This document shows positions 8,404 through 15,357 of a DNA stretch of 64,000 nucleotides, piece by piece. The DNA is taken from the NCBI RefSeq assembly GCF_008923245.1, contig NZ_WBOS01000001.1:310001-374000 (forward strand), read 5' to 3'. Numbering within the stretch: position 1 is the stretch's first letter; every line of letters starts with the position of its first letter. The notes under the pieces are model-generated. The model ran no database searches. It had not been told where the DNA came from and saw only the letters and a program-made list of their open reading frames with translations. The translations under genes and the position numbers were made by a program. The DNA is from Cytobacillus depressus. GTDB lineage: Bacteria; Bacillota; Bacilli; Bacillales; Cytobacillaceae.

Positions 8404-8671
8404 TAATCGCAGATTAACGGGCAGTAAGACTCCCACTTTAAATTTCAGATAATTCGAAGAGGTTTAGGCGGGAGATCAACTGCCCGAAAAGGCCCGACGA
8501 CGGACAGAATGTCCTAGTCAGGCGAAAGCCACAGGACAGGGAACACTACGGCAGCTATACATCGCACGACCAAAAGCGGAGCTTTTGGGAGGACGTGGCG
8601 CTCTGAGCGTGATAAGTTCAGCTAACATTCAGTGGGGGATGAAAGGAACCCCCACTGAATGAAGTTTCACT
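8404..8671 (-). repeat. Family A interspersed repeat, long copy A1 with 57-bp insert
   Basis: Hairpin-rich element. The outer stem 1 is CGGGCAGT / ACTGCCCG, with inner CTCCC / GGGAG. Next come GGACA / TGTCC and a GGCGAAAGCC tetraloop hairpin. Stem 2, CATTCAGTGGGGG / CCCCCACTGAATG, lies at the end next to ypsC. At 8538-8594 it holds the 57-bp module also found at 18790-18846, bounded on both sides by AGGAC. The end of the element overlaps the ypsC stop codon by two bases. It fills the gap of about 347 bases between yptA and ypsC. Confidence 0.85.
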
Positions 8672-9806
8672 ATATTCTTGGCGGTCTTTTACCCCAGTAT
8701 TGATAATAATCGGTCTTAATAAAGCCATTAAATAATTTTCGCTTTTTCGTTGCTTGCTTTCCGTAATACTTTTCGAAGTCTTCATTCGATGTGAGAACAT
8801 AGATGGACCAAGTATCAAGTGAAGATAATGCCCTTCCCATGTCTTCATACATTCGTTGAACGGCTTCCTTTTCGCCTAATCTCTCTCCATAAGGCGGGTT
8901 ACAGGCGATAACTCCATATTCTTTCGTCGTTGTAAAATCGCTAACTTGCATTTGTTTAAAACTAATTAATTCGCCGAAACCGGCCTCAAAAGCATTATCT
9001 TGTGCAATCTTTACCATACGATGATCGATATCCGTGCCTGTGATGTCTAATGGCTGATCATATTTCGCAAGATCTTCTGTTTCCATTCTTGCCTCGTCCC
9101 AAACTTTTTCTGGAATCCAGGACCATGATTCCGAAATAAATTCACGATTAAATCCTGGAGCAATATTTTGGCCAATTAATGCCGCTTCGATTGGAATCGT
9201 GCCAGAACCGCAAAAAGGATCGACAAACGGTTTATCAGCTGTCCAATTCGTTAACATGACAAGGGCTGCCGCCAATGTTTCCTTCAATGGCGCTTCCCCC
9301 TGCTCCGCCCGGTATCCTCGCTTATGCAATCCACTTCCGCTCGCATCAATGGTTAACAAGGCAATATCCTTATGAAGAGCTATTTCTATTTTGAAAAGCG
9401 GTCCATTTTCTTCAAACCAGCCAGTTTTTTTGTAATGGGATCTCATTCTTTCAACAACTGCTTTTTTTACGATTGCTTGGCAATCGGATACACTAAAAAG
9501 CTTTGACTTAACAGATTTCCCGATGACAGGAAACTCTGCATCCTCAGATAAATATTGTTCCCAAGGGAGTGCCTTCGTTTTCTCGAAAAGTTCATCGAAT
9601 GTGGTTGCCTTAAACTCGCCGACCTTAATCTTTATGCGGTCAGCCGTTCTCAGCCACATATTCGATCTGGCAATGGCCAGAGCGTCCCCTTTATAAGAAA
9701 TCCTGCCGTTCTCAACTTCACATTCATAGCCTAGCTCACGCACTTCCTTCGCCACTAGCGCTTCCAACCCCATTGCCGAGGTTGCGATAATATCATATTT
9801 CGTCAT
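8670..9806 (-). CDS. ypsC: THUMP-domain class I SAM-dependent RNA methyltransferase (RlmL-like)
   Basis: A 378-residue protein: an N-terminal ferredoxin-like/THUMP RNA-binding region (residues about 1-160), then a Rossmann methyltransferase domain. The SAM region reads DPFCGSGTIPIEAAL, and the catalytic motif IACNPPYGERLG is the NPPY type used for exocyclic amino groups. The family includes the RlmL N-terminal half, which makes m2G2445 in 23S rRNA; that specificity is inferred. AAGGTG lies before the ATG. The stop codon is formed at the edge of repeat A1. Confidence 0.9.
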   Translation of the reverse strand: MTKYDIIATSAMGLEALVAKEVRELGYECEVENGRISYKGDALAIARSNMWLRTADRIKIKVGEFKATTFDELFEKTKALPWEQYLSEDAEFPVIGKSVKSKLFSVSDCQAIVKKAVVERMRSHYKKTGWFEENGPLFKIEIALHKDIALLTIDASGSGLHKRGYRAEQGEAPLKETLAAALVMLTNWTADKPFVDPFCGSGTIPIEAALIGQNIAPGFNREFISESWSWIPEKVWDEARMETEDLAKYDQPLDITGTDIDHRMVKIAQDNAFEAGFGELISFKQMQVSDFTTTKEYGVIACNPPYGERLGEKEAVQRMYEDMGRALSSLDTWSIYVLTSNEDFEKYYGKQATKKRKLFNGFIKTDYYQYWGKRPPRI

Positions 9807-9815
9807 ATTTTCACC

Positions 9816-11522
9816 TTACTTTATTATTTCCGTTTCCCAGCTAGTAAAGAATGATAATAGCTCATGTATAGGGAGCGGTTTAGATATATAATACCCTTGA
9901 ATATAGTCGCATTTTTCATTTTGAAGAAAATTTAATTGTTTTTTATTTTCTACACCTTCAGCCACAACCTTTAAATGCAGGCGGTGGGCCATTGTAATAA
10001 TAGCCTCTACGATCGAGCAATCGTCCTCATAAGAGGAAAGTCCATTAATAAAGCTCTGATCTATTTTCAAAATATCGAGTGGAAAACGATTTAAATAACT
10101 TAATGATGAATAGCCAGTTCCAAAATCATCAATTAATAATTTTACACCGAGCTTCTTAAGTTTTACAAGCTTATTTACCGTTTCATGCGCATTTGGCATG
10201 ATCATGCTTTCCGTTAATTCAAAATCAATATAATTTGTGTTGGCATTTGTTTTTTGGAAAATGTCATTGATCGATTTAACGAAATATTCTTGGCTGAAAT
10301 GAAGGGCCGAAATATTTATGCTCATACGTAAATTACTATATCCCTGCAAATGGATGGTCTGTAAGTCTTCGCAAGCTTTTTGGATAATCCATTCACTAAT
10401 TGGTATAATCAGGCCAGATTCCTCTGCAATCGGAATAAATTCAGAAGGAGGGATTAAGCCAAATTGATCTTGCTTCCACCTAACTAATGCCTCAACACTA
10501 ATAATTTTATTTGTTTGAACATCTACGATCGGATGATAGACAAGAAACAATTCATTTTTTTCGATTGCCTTTCTTAAAAAAGTTGCCAATTTCATCTGTC
10601 GTGATCCATTATGATGCATCTTTTCATGATAAAGCTCAAGTTGATTTCTGCCGCCATTTTTCGCTTCATACATTGCTTTGTCAGCTGTTCGCAATAAAGT
10701 TTCCATATCCGTTCCATCAAATGGATATAAACTAATTCCTATACTTGTGGATGTGAACACCTCTTGCGTTTGAAGCTGAAAGGAGCTTGAAAACGAATCA
10801 ATAATCATTTCAGCAATATGGACAGCTTCTTTTGGATGTTTTAGATTGGGCAGGACGATAACAAATTCATCGCCACCAAGCCTTGCGATCATATCTTTGT
10901 TCTTTAAGAGCCCCTTCAATCTAGTAGAAACCTTTTTCAGCAGCAAGTCTCCATAATTATGTCCAAGTGTATCATTGATTTGCTTAAATCGATCTAAGTC
11001 AAGAAAAAGCACGGCAAGGATTTGATTATATTTCTCCGCCGTTTCGATTAAGCTTTCAAGCCGCTGATTTAGGCTATAACGGTTCGCTACACCTGTTAAC
11101 GTGTCAAAATGTGCTAAGTATCTTAGCTGCTCCTCAGCGTGCTTTCGGTCTGTAATATCAGAAAAAACCGCAACAAAGTTTGTTATGTAACCTTCTTCAT
11201 CTTTAATGGCGCTGATCGTTATCCATTCTAGAAAAACATCGCCATTTTTGCGTTTATTCCATATCTCTCCTTTCCATTGCCCTTGTTCATATAATTCTGT
11301 CCACATCTTTTGATAAAACTGTTCATCATGAATACCTGATTGAAGAATGTTAGGATTTTTACCAATGACTTCATCATTATTGTAGCCGGTTACAACTTCA
11401 AAGGCTGGATTAACAGAAATAATTCTAGACTTGCCGTCTGTAATCATTACACCTTCACTCGTATTTTGAAGAATCTTCTCTACAAGTTTAACTTTTTGAG
11501 TAACTAAGATATCAGTTAACAT
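9816..11522 (-). CDS. PAS-GGDEF-EAL cyclic-di-GMP signalling protein
   Basis: A 568-residue cytoplasmic protein. A PAS sensor (residues about 15-125, with the PAC-like GYITNFVAVFSDITDRK) is followed by a GGDEF domain with intact GGDEF at 216-220, then an EAL domain. The allosteric I-site is altered (KNKD instead of RxxD). The EAL domain keeps EAL, the ELTE motif, DDFGTG, the KIDQSFI lysine and AEGVE, so phosphodiesterase activity is likely; both activities are possible. There are no membrane segments, so the signal is probably a soluble ligand. It sits between ypsC and rnpB, where I recall no such gene in B. subtilis. The start codon has only a weak ribosome binding site (AGGGA). Confidence 0.9.
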   Translation of the reverse strand: MLTDILVTQKVKLVEKILQNTSEGVMITDGKSRIISVNPAFEVVTGYNNDEVIGKNPNILQSGIHDEQFYQKMWTELYEQGQWKGEIWNKRKNGDVFLEWITISAIKDEEGYITNFVAVFSDITDRKHAEEQLRYLAHFDTLTGVANRYSLNQRLESLIETAEKYNQILAVLFLDLDRFKQINDTLGHNYGDLLLKKVSTRLKGLLKNKDMIARLGGDEFVIVLPNLKHPKEAVHIAEMIIDSFSSSFQLQTQEVFTSTSIGISLYPFDGTDMETLLRTADKAMYEAKNGGRNQLELYHEKMHHNGSRQMKLATFLRKAIEKNELFLVYHPIVDVQTNKIISVEALVRWKQDQFGLIPPSEFIPIAEESGLIIPISEWIIQKACEDLQTIHLQGYSNLRMSINISALHFSQEYFVKSINDIFQKTNANTNYIDFELTESMIMPNAHETVNKLVKLKKLGVKLLIDDFGTGYSSLSYLNRFPLDILKIDQSFINGLSSYEDDCSIVEAIITMAHRLHLKVVAEGVENKKQLNFLQNEKCDYIQGYYISKPLPIHELLSFFTSWETEIIK

Positions 11523-11676
11523 TATTGTTCTCGTCCCTATTTACTATGATTTTCACAAATTATATTCTTTTTTATCATATAAGTATTTTTTTCGATAAAC
11601 AAGATAGATTACAGCTCAATTATCCACATTTTACACAATGTCAAAAAAAGGACAAGATTTTCTATGCAAAAGAAAA

Positions 11677-11697
11677 GCTCCCCTACAGGAGGAGAGC
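11677..11697 (-). terminator. Terminator of rnpB
   Basis: Arms GCTCTCC and GGGGAGC with one T-G pair around TCCTGTA, followed on the minus strand by TTTTCTTTTG. It lies about 20 bases beyond the mature RNase P RNA end. Confidence 0.82.
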
Positions 11698-11718
11698 AGC
11701 TATTTCTTCTTATTCATC

Positions 11719-12132
11719 TCATTAATAACGTTCTGTAAGCCATGTTTTGTTCCTTTGTACTGCATGCGACTATAGTCTCGTACTCAGGTGGTAATCATCT
11801 ATCTACAGGTTATACCTGTCCTTCTCCTCGTTCATTTCCTAAGAGAAAGCGCCCCTACCATAATTTGGGTTTCTCGCTCGTGGGGTTTACCTCGTTCCAC
11901 CCTTTTCATTTCTGAAAAGGCTCCGTCACTGTGGCACTTTCAAGGTATTCATGCCATATCCAAGGGACTTAGGCATTTTCCCTGCCGTCAGCCAAGCAAA
12001 TTTGCCTAACTGCCCTAGCTTATGAATTCACTAGGCACGAACACTACGGGCATCTCAGCCCGTGCGAGCATGGACTTTCCTCTACAATTCGCTTATGCTC
12101 ATTGCAGCGATTACCCGAACGCTATTAATGAT
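11719..12132 (-). ncRNA. rnpB: RNase P RNA, B-type
   Basis: The minus strand carries the conserved RNase P catalytic RNA elements: GAGGAAAGTCCATGCTCGCA near the 5' end, TGCCCGTAGTGTTCGTGCC, CTTGAAAGTGCCACAGTGAC, the GGTAAACCCC region, GAGCGAGAAACCCAAATT, the AGATAGATGATTACCACC segment and the 3' GGAACAAAACATGGCTTACA. The ends CATTAATAGCGTTC and GAACGTTATTAATG pair as helix P1 and define the boundaries to within a few bases. The RNA cleaves 5' leaders from tRNA precursors together with RnpA. It lies next to gpsB as in B. subtilis. Reading frames on the plus strand here are not genes. Confidence 0.97.
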
Positions 12133-12141
12133 AACATGATT

Positions 12142-12170
12142 ATTATATGTAACTTTCATGTGAATAGCAA
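12142..12170 (-). promoter_or_regulatory. Sigma-A promoter of rnpB
   Basis: On the minus strand: TTGCTA (-35), a 17-base spacer, and a consensus TATAAT (-10). The P1 helix of RNase P RNA begins about ten bases downstream. Confidence 0.8.
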
Positions 12171-12202
12171 TGGTATTTCATTTGAAATACAGGGAAAAGA
12201 TG

Positions 12203-12502
12203 TTATTCGTACAATTTACTTCCAAATACATGTTTTTCTAAGTTGGATAATCTTTTAAGAATGTCAAAATTTGTTGTGCCAGCTGTTTGTGCAGCTGGAC
12301 GTCTGGATGCATCTTCAAGCTGCTTCCTTAAACGCAAATTTTCTTGTTGTAAATCTTCAATTTCCTGATGAAATGTCTCGTAATCTTTTATAACCCAGTC
12401 CAGAAATTTATCTACATCCTCTGGTTTATAGCCGCGCATAGCAGTCTTGAATTCTTTCTCCAAAATATCTTTGGCTGTTAATTTCACTTTATCAGATAGC
12501 AT
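12203..12502 (-). CDS. gpsB: Cell division protein GpsB
   Basis: A 99-residue coiled-coil protein of the DivIVA/GpsB family. The N-terminal lipid/protein-binding domain reads [20 protein letters not shown] and is followed by [10 protein letters not shown], a heptad coiled coil to about residue 65, and a C-terminal trimerisation segment ([17 protein letters not shown]). GpsB shuttles penicillin-binding proteins between side wall and septum; PBP1 (ponA, also in this window) is a known partner in B. subtilis. GAGGTGATATC lies before the ATG. It lies just upstream of rnpB on the same strand. Confidence 0.96.
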   Translation of the reverse strand: MLSDKVKLTAKDILEKEFKTAMRGYKPEDVDKFLDWVIKDYETFHQEIEDLQQENLRLRKQLEDASRRPAAQTAGTTNFDILKRLSNLEKHVFGSKLYE

Positions 12503-12584
12503 GATATCACCTCAAAGTTCACCATCATCATATCTATTTTTTCAGAGATACGTATATTTGTCAATTTTCTTTTGAATTAATTTC

Positions 12585-12735
12585 CCGAAGATTAACGGGC
12601 TGTATGACTCCCACTTCAAAAATTTGTGAAAACAAAAGCTTTTGAGCGGGAGATCTAACAGCCCGTAAAAGCCCGATAAGTTCAACTAACATACAGTGGG
12701 ATGAAGCCCCCTACTGTATGAAGTTTCACTATATC
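12585..12735 (-). repeat. Family A interspersed repeat, short copy A2
   Basis: Stem 1 is CGGGCTGT / ACAGCCCG and stem 2 is CATACAGT / ACTGTATG. Compared with copy A1, both stems differ by paired changes that keep base pairing. It lacks the central module. The conserved end lies three bases from the ypsA stop codon. Confidence 0.85.
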
Positions 12736-13288
12736 ATTCAAATGCTGATTTCATCTGCTCTTCCTCAACTAAAGCTTGCAGATCATCAAAACTGATGAGT
12801 CTTATATCATAATCCTGCTTCCTTTTTGCTTCTTCATATAAATATTTAGGACTGCCTTCCTTTTCAGTATCATAAAACAAAAGCAGTGTATCGCTTTTTT
12901 CCACAAAAAATTGATTTTTCATACGAAATTGCCATGGTTTTTCATACGGTTTTTTTGAAACAGCATCAATAAAGTCTGCTTGCGCCAAAACCGATTCATA
13001 CCATTCTTTATTCGCTTCCTTCCACGATTCTTCCTGATTTAAAAAAGGGGTAATAACGGCTAGCTGCAGCTCAGGATAATCCTCGAGCTGCAGCTCAAAG
13101 ACGACCTCCGCCGCCCATAACTCCGTCCCCAGCTGGCCGCTAATGATCACCCATTCTAGGCCTTCTTCTAGGAGGGAAATTAATTGGTTTTTTATTGCTT
13201 TTTTAATAAATTGAACGGCTGGATCGTCCATTTTAAAAACGCCAATTTCAAACGGTTTATAGCCGGATATAATCGCAACTTTAGCCAT
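12734..13288 (-). CDS. ypsA: YpsA/DUF1273-type SLOG-fold protein
   Basis: A 184-residue cytoplasmic protein of the YpsA family: YKPFEIGVF near the N-terminus, the glycine-rich [16 protein letters not shown], and [12 protein letters not shown] near the C-terminus. The SLOG fold suggests nucleotide or ligand binding. In B. subtilis and Staphylococcus aureus YpsA has been linked to inhibition of cell division, which fits its position next to gpsB. The start has AGAGGC a few bases upstream. The reading frame ends next to repeat A2. Confidence 0.92.
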   Translation of the reverse strand: MAKVAIISGYKPFEIGVFKMDDPAVQFIKKAIKNQLISLLEEGLEWVIISGQLGTELWAAEVVFELQLEDYPELQLAVITPFLNQEESWKEANKEWYESVLAQADFIDAVSKKPYEKPWQFRMKNQFFVEKSDTLLLFYDTEKEGSPKYLYEEAKRKQDYDIRLISFDDLQALVEEEQMKSAFE

Positions 13289-13310
13289 TAAATTTTGCCT
13301 CTCAATATAA

Positions 13311-13336
13311 ACAAGGGCATATGAATATGCCCTTGT
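13311..13336 (-). terminator. Terminator of the cotD-like gene
   Basis: A perfect 12-base stem (ACAAGGGCATAT / ATATGCCCTTGT) with only a two-base centre lies just past the stop codon, with a short T-run on the minus strand. Confidence 0.8.
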
Positions 13337-13341
13337 TTTAA

Positions 13342-13701
13342 TTATTTTCTAAAAAATGGTCCTGGTCCTCCGAATCCTGGTCCTCCGAATCCTGGTCCTG
13401 GAACACCTACACCTGGTGCCCCAAATCCTGGTGCCCCAAATCCTGGTCCTCCGAATCCTGGTCCTCCGAATCCTACTCCTGGTCCTGGAGCGGCAACAAA
13501 TTGTTGATTTGTTACTTCATTTACTACTGAATGAGTATGTGGGAAAGAATGCACATGGTCGAAATTAATATGGTTTACAGTAGTAGTGTGACTTGGATGA
13601 ATATGTGGCACGATTGTGTTTTGGAAAGTATGATTCACACAACATTGAGTTGGTGAAACAATAGGTGGTGTAACACATGTAGGTCTTGGTCCACAAAACA
13701 T
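13342..13701 (-). CDS. cotD: CotD-family spore coat protein
   Basis: A 119-residue protein with the CotD pattern: a short Cys/Pro-rich N-terminus ([13 protein letters not shown]), a His-rich middle ([25 protein letters not shown]) and a C-terminal Gly-Phe-Pro tail built of [11 protein letters not shown]-like repeats from about residue 73. CotD is an inner spore coat protein in B. subtilis. A sigma-K-like promoter lies upstream and a terminator follows. The repeated tail makes the opposite strand open as well; that frame is an artefact. Confidence 0.9.
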   Translation of the reverse strand: MFCGPRPTCVTPPIVSPTQCCVNHTFQNTIVPHIHPSHTTTVNHINFDHVHSFPHTHSVVNEVTNQQFVAAPGPGVGFGGPGFGGPGFGAPGFGAPGVGVPGPGFGGPGFGGPGPFFRK

Positions 13702-13739
13702 ATGAAGATCCCCTTTCTTCGAGTTATTATTTACATTAA

Positions 13740-13767
13740 TAGCCTATGTCGAAGAGTGGAATCTTGT
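13740..13767 (-). promoter_or_regulatory. Sigma-K-like promoter of cotD
   Basis: The minus strand has AC, a 17-base spacer, then CATAGGCTA, matching the late mother-cell consensus AC-N17-CATANNNTA exactly. It lies about 40 bases upstream of the cotD start codon. Confidence 0.72.
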
Positions 13768-13828
13768 ACTAAGGAAAAAACCTAATTTATACCTATTTTT
13801 TTATATTGTACTAATACCTAAATGCATA

Positions 13829-13924
13829 TTAAAAAAGACCATATATACTTTCCTTTAGGTTAGAGAAAATAACCGCTACAAATAAAACGACGAAAAAAAA
13901 CAGAAATAAAATTGCTCTATACAT
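13829..13924 (-). CDS. 31-residue hydrophobic small protein
   Basis: A reading frame starting MYRAILFLFFFVVLFVAVIF and ending SNLKESIYGLF. It would form a single membrane helix with one arginine ahead of it. GAGG lies eight bases before the ATG. It lies alone in the gap of about 400 bases between cotD and mrfB. Family not recognised. The ribosome binding site and topology argue for a gene, the short length against certainty. The remaining 180 bases toward mrfB show no other clear feature. Confidence 0.5.
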   Translation of the reverse strand: MYRAILFLFFFVVLFVAVIFSNLKESIYGLF

Positions 13925-14106
13925 GTTATCTGCCTCACTCAATTCCTAATCAAATTCGCCCTGGCGTACTTTCACCTAGACTTTTTGCCTGTAAATCCCT
14001 TTTGCAAAAAAATCTGGGACATCGCCTTCACAATTACTCATTTTACAGCTTTTAGATGGCGCTTACAACTAGGAATTTTGTGGATTTTCACAAATATTTG
14101 GCGAAA

Positions 14107-15357
14107 TTAATTTCGTGTGTTTAATTTCCTATTTAACCTTTGTAGCCTTATAAGAATTTCATCATATTTTACGGAAGAATGTAATTTTTCCTCATAATAC
14201 AGTTCGGCCATTTTTGTAAACTCAAGTGCTTCTACTATGTTTTTCGTCCGGTGCTCATATATTTTGGCCAGTTCAATACACGCTTCTATTTTTAATTCAA
14301 AATTGTTATGGGACACTACCTCTCTCCAAGCTTTAGAGGCTTCCGTCCAATTCTTTTGTTTCTTATATTCATAGGCGAGAGCATGCTTTGCCTGTAGGGC
14401 ATCTATTGTTTTACCGTGTGAAATACTCGTAAATGCCTTTTTCGCTGAAGAAGCTTCTCCTAATTGCGAAAACCATCTGCCTACTTCATAAATCTCACGA
14501 GCTGACTGCCCTTTATCTATGCCTAGAATTTGAAAAGAAAGATGTGTATAAAGGCTAATTAAAGATAAAATATCAGTTTCATTATGCTTTAAAACCGCTA
14601 GCATTCCTTCTGGATTTTTCGTATCTATGAAATCAAAGTAAATCATTGGCGCAAGGAAGCCTGGCAGATCATCCTTTCTTTCTACACCTAATACTTTTTT
14701 TTCGACAATTGACAGCTTTAAGCGCTCTAATTTATGCTTCCACAGCCTTCTTGAAGCATGGTATAAATCAAAATGACCGAATGGAGGCAATTTAGGTACT
14801 TGATCTCTAATGAGTGTATGTCTTGTTTTTACTTGTGGCCAATCAAATGATTTTCCGTTATAGGTGGCCATCGTTTTATAATTGACACTGTCAAGGAAGC
14901 TTTTGTATAAAGGAACTTCAGCTCCGGGATGCGGAAGAATATGCTGCTTCAAACGAACCTTATCCCCGGCTATGCTAGCATGACCGAGAATAAAGATCGT
15001 ATTTCCAGTGCCACCGCCTAGGCCTGTCGTTTCCGTGTCAAAGAAAAAGAATTGCTCAGGCTGATGACCAGCCGCCGACAACGGATGATGCATATTTGAA
15101 GAATTCCACGCTTCGACTGCTTGATAAAATTGCGAAAATGTATAAATTCCATGCTTTTGTCCAATTGGAAACTCCTTTTCCCTTATTAGGCAAAAGTCGC
15201 CTTCAAAGTAATATGGGTAGACACCTTCCTTCTCCCACATTTCTATAAAAGGAATTTCATTTTTATTCTGTACTTGATGATCGGGATCAATATCGACTAG
15301 GGTGCTTTCATGAGAAAGATGCGGCTTTAATCTTTTTAGTTTCGCTTTAATGGACAT
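14107..15357 (-). CDS. mrfB: MrfB exonuclease (RNase H-like, TPR-like C-terminus)
   Basis: A 416-residue protein. An RNase H-like DEDD exonuclease domain holds FFFDTETTGLGGGTGN with the catalytic Asp and Glu (residues about 107-130), TYNGKSFDWPQVK, and HNETDILSL with its acidic ligand. The C-terminal third is made of helical TPR-like repeats. In B. subtilis MrfA and MrfB (formerly YprA and YprB) act together in a mitomycin-C repair pathway. The ATG at 15357 is preferred over the upstream GTG because AGGTG lies seven bases before it. It overlaps the end of mrfA by 11 bases, implying coupling. Confidence 0.93.
   Translation of the reverse strand: MSIKAKLKRLKPHLSHESTLVDIDPDHQVQNKNEIPFIEMWEKEGVYPYYFEGDFCLIREKEFPIGQKHGIYTFSQFYQAVEAWNSSNMHHPLSAAGHQPEQFFFFDTETTGLGGGTGNTIFILGHASIAGDKVRLKQHILPHPGAEVPLYKSFLDSVNYKTMATYNGKSFDWPQVKTRHTLIRDQVPKLPPFGHFDLYHASRRLWKHKLERLKLSIVEKKVLGVERKDDLPGFLAPMIYFDFIDTKNPEGMLAVLKHNETDILSLISLYTHLSFQILGIDKGQSAREIYEVGRWFSQLGEASSAKKAFTSISHGKTIDALQAKHALAYEYKKQKNWTEASKAWREVVSHNNFELKIEACIELAKIYEHRTKNIVEALEFTKMAELYYEEKLHSSVKYDEILIRLQRLNRKLNTRN

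Noticed and set aside
11788-12258. Open frames on the plus strand across the RNase P RNA
   Set aside because: They are antisense to rnpB, lack ribosome binding sites and encode low-complexity peptides.
13356-13568. Plus-strand frame of Leu/Val/Ile repeats
   Set aside because: It is the mirror of the Gly-Phe-Pro repeat coding region of cotD.
13976-14041. 21-codon minus-strand frame upstream of the 31-residue peptide
   Set aside because: No ribosome binding site and no recognisable sequence; too short to support.
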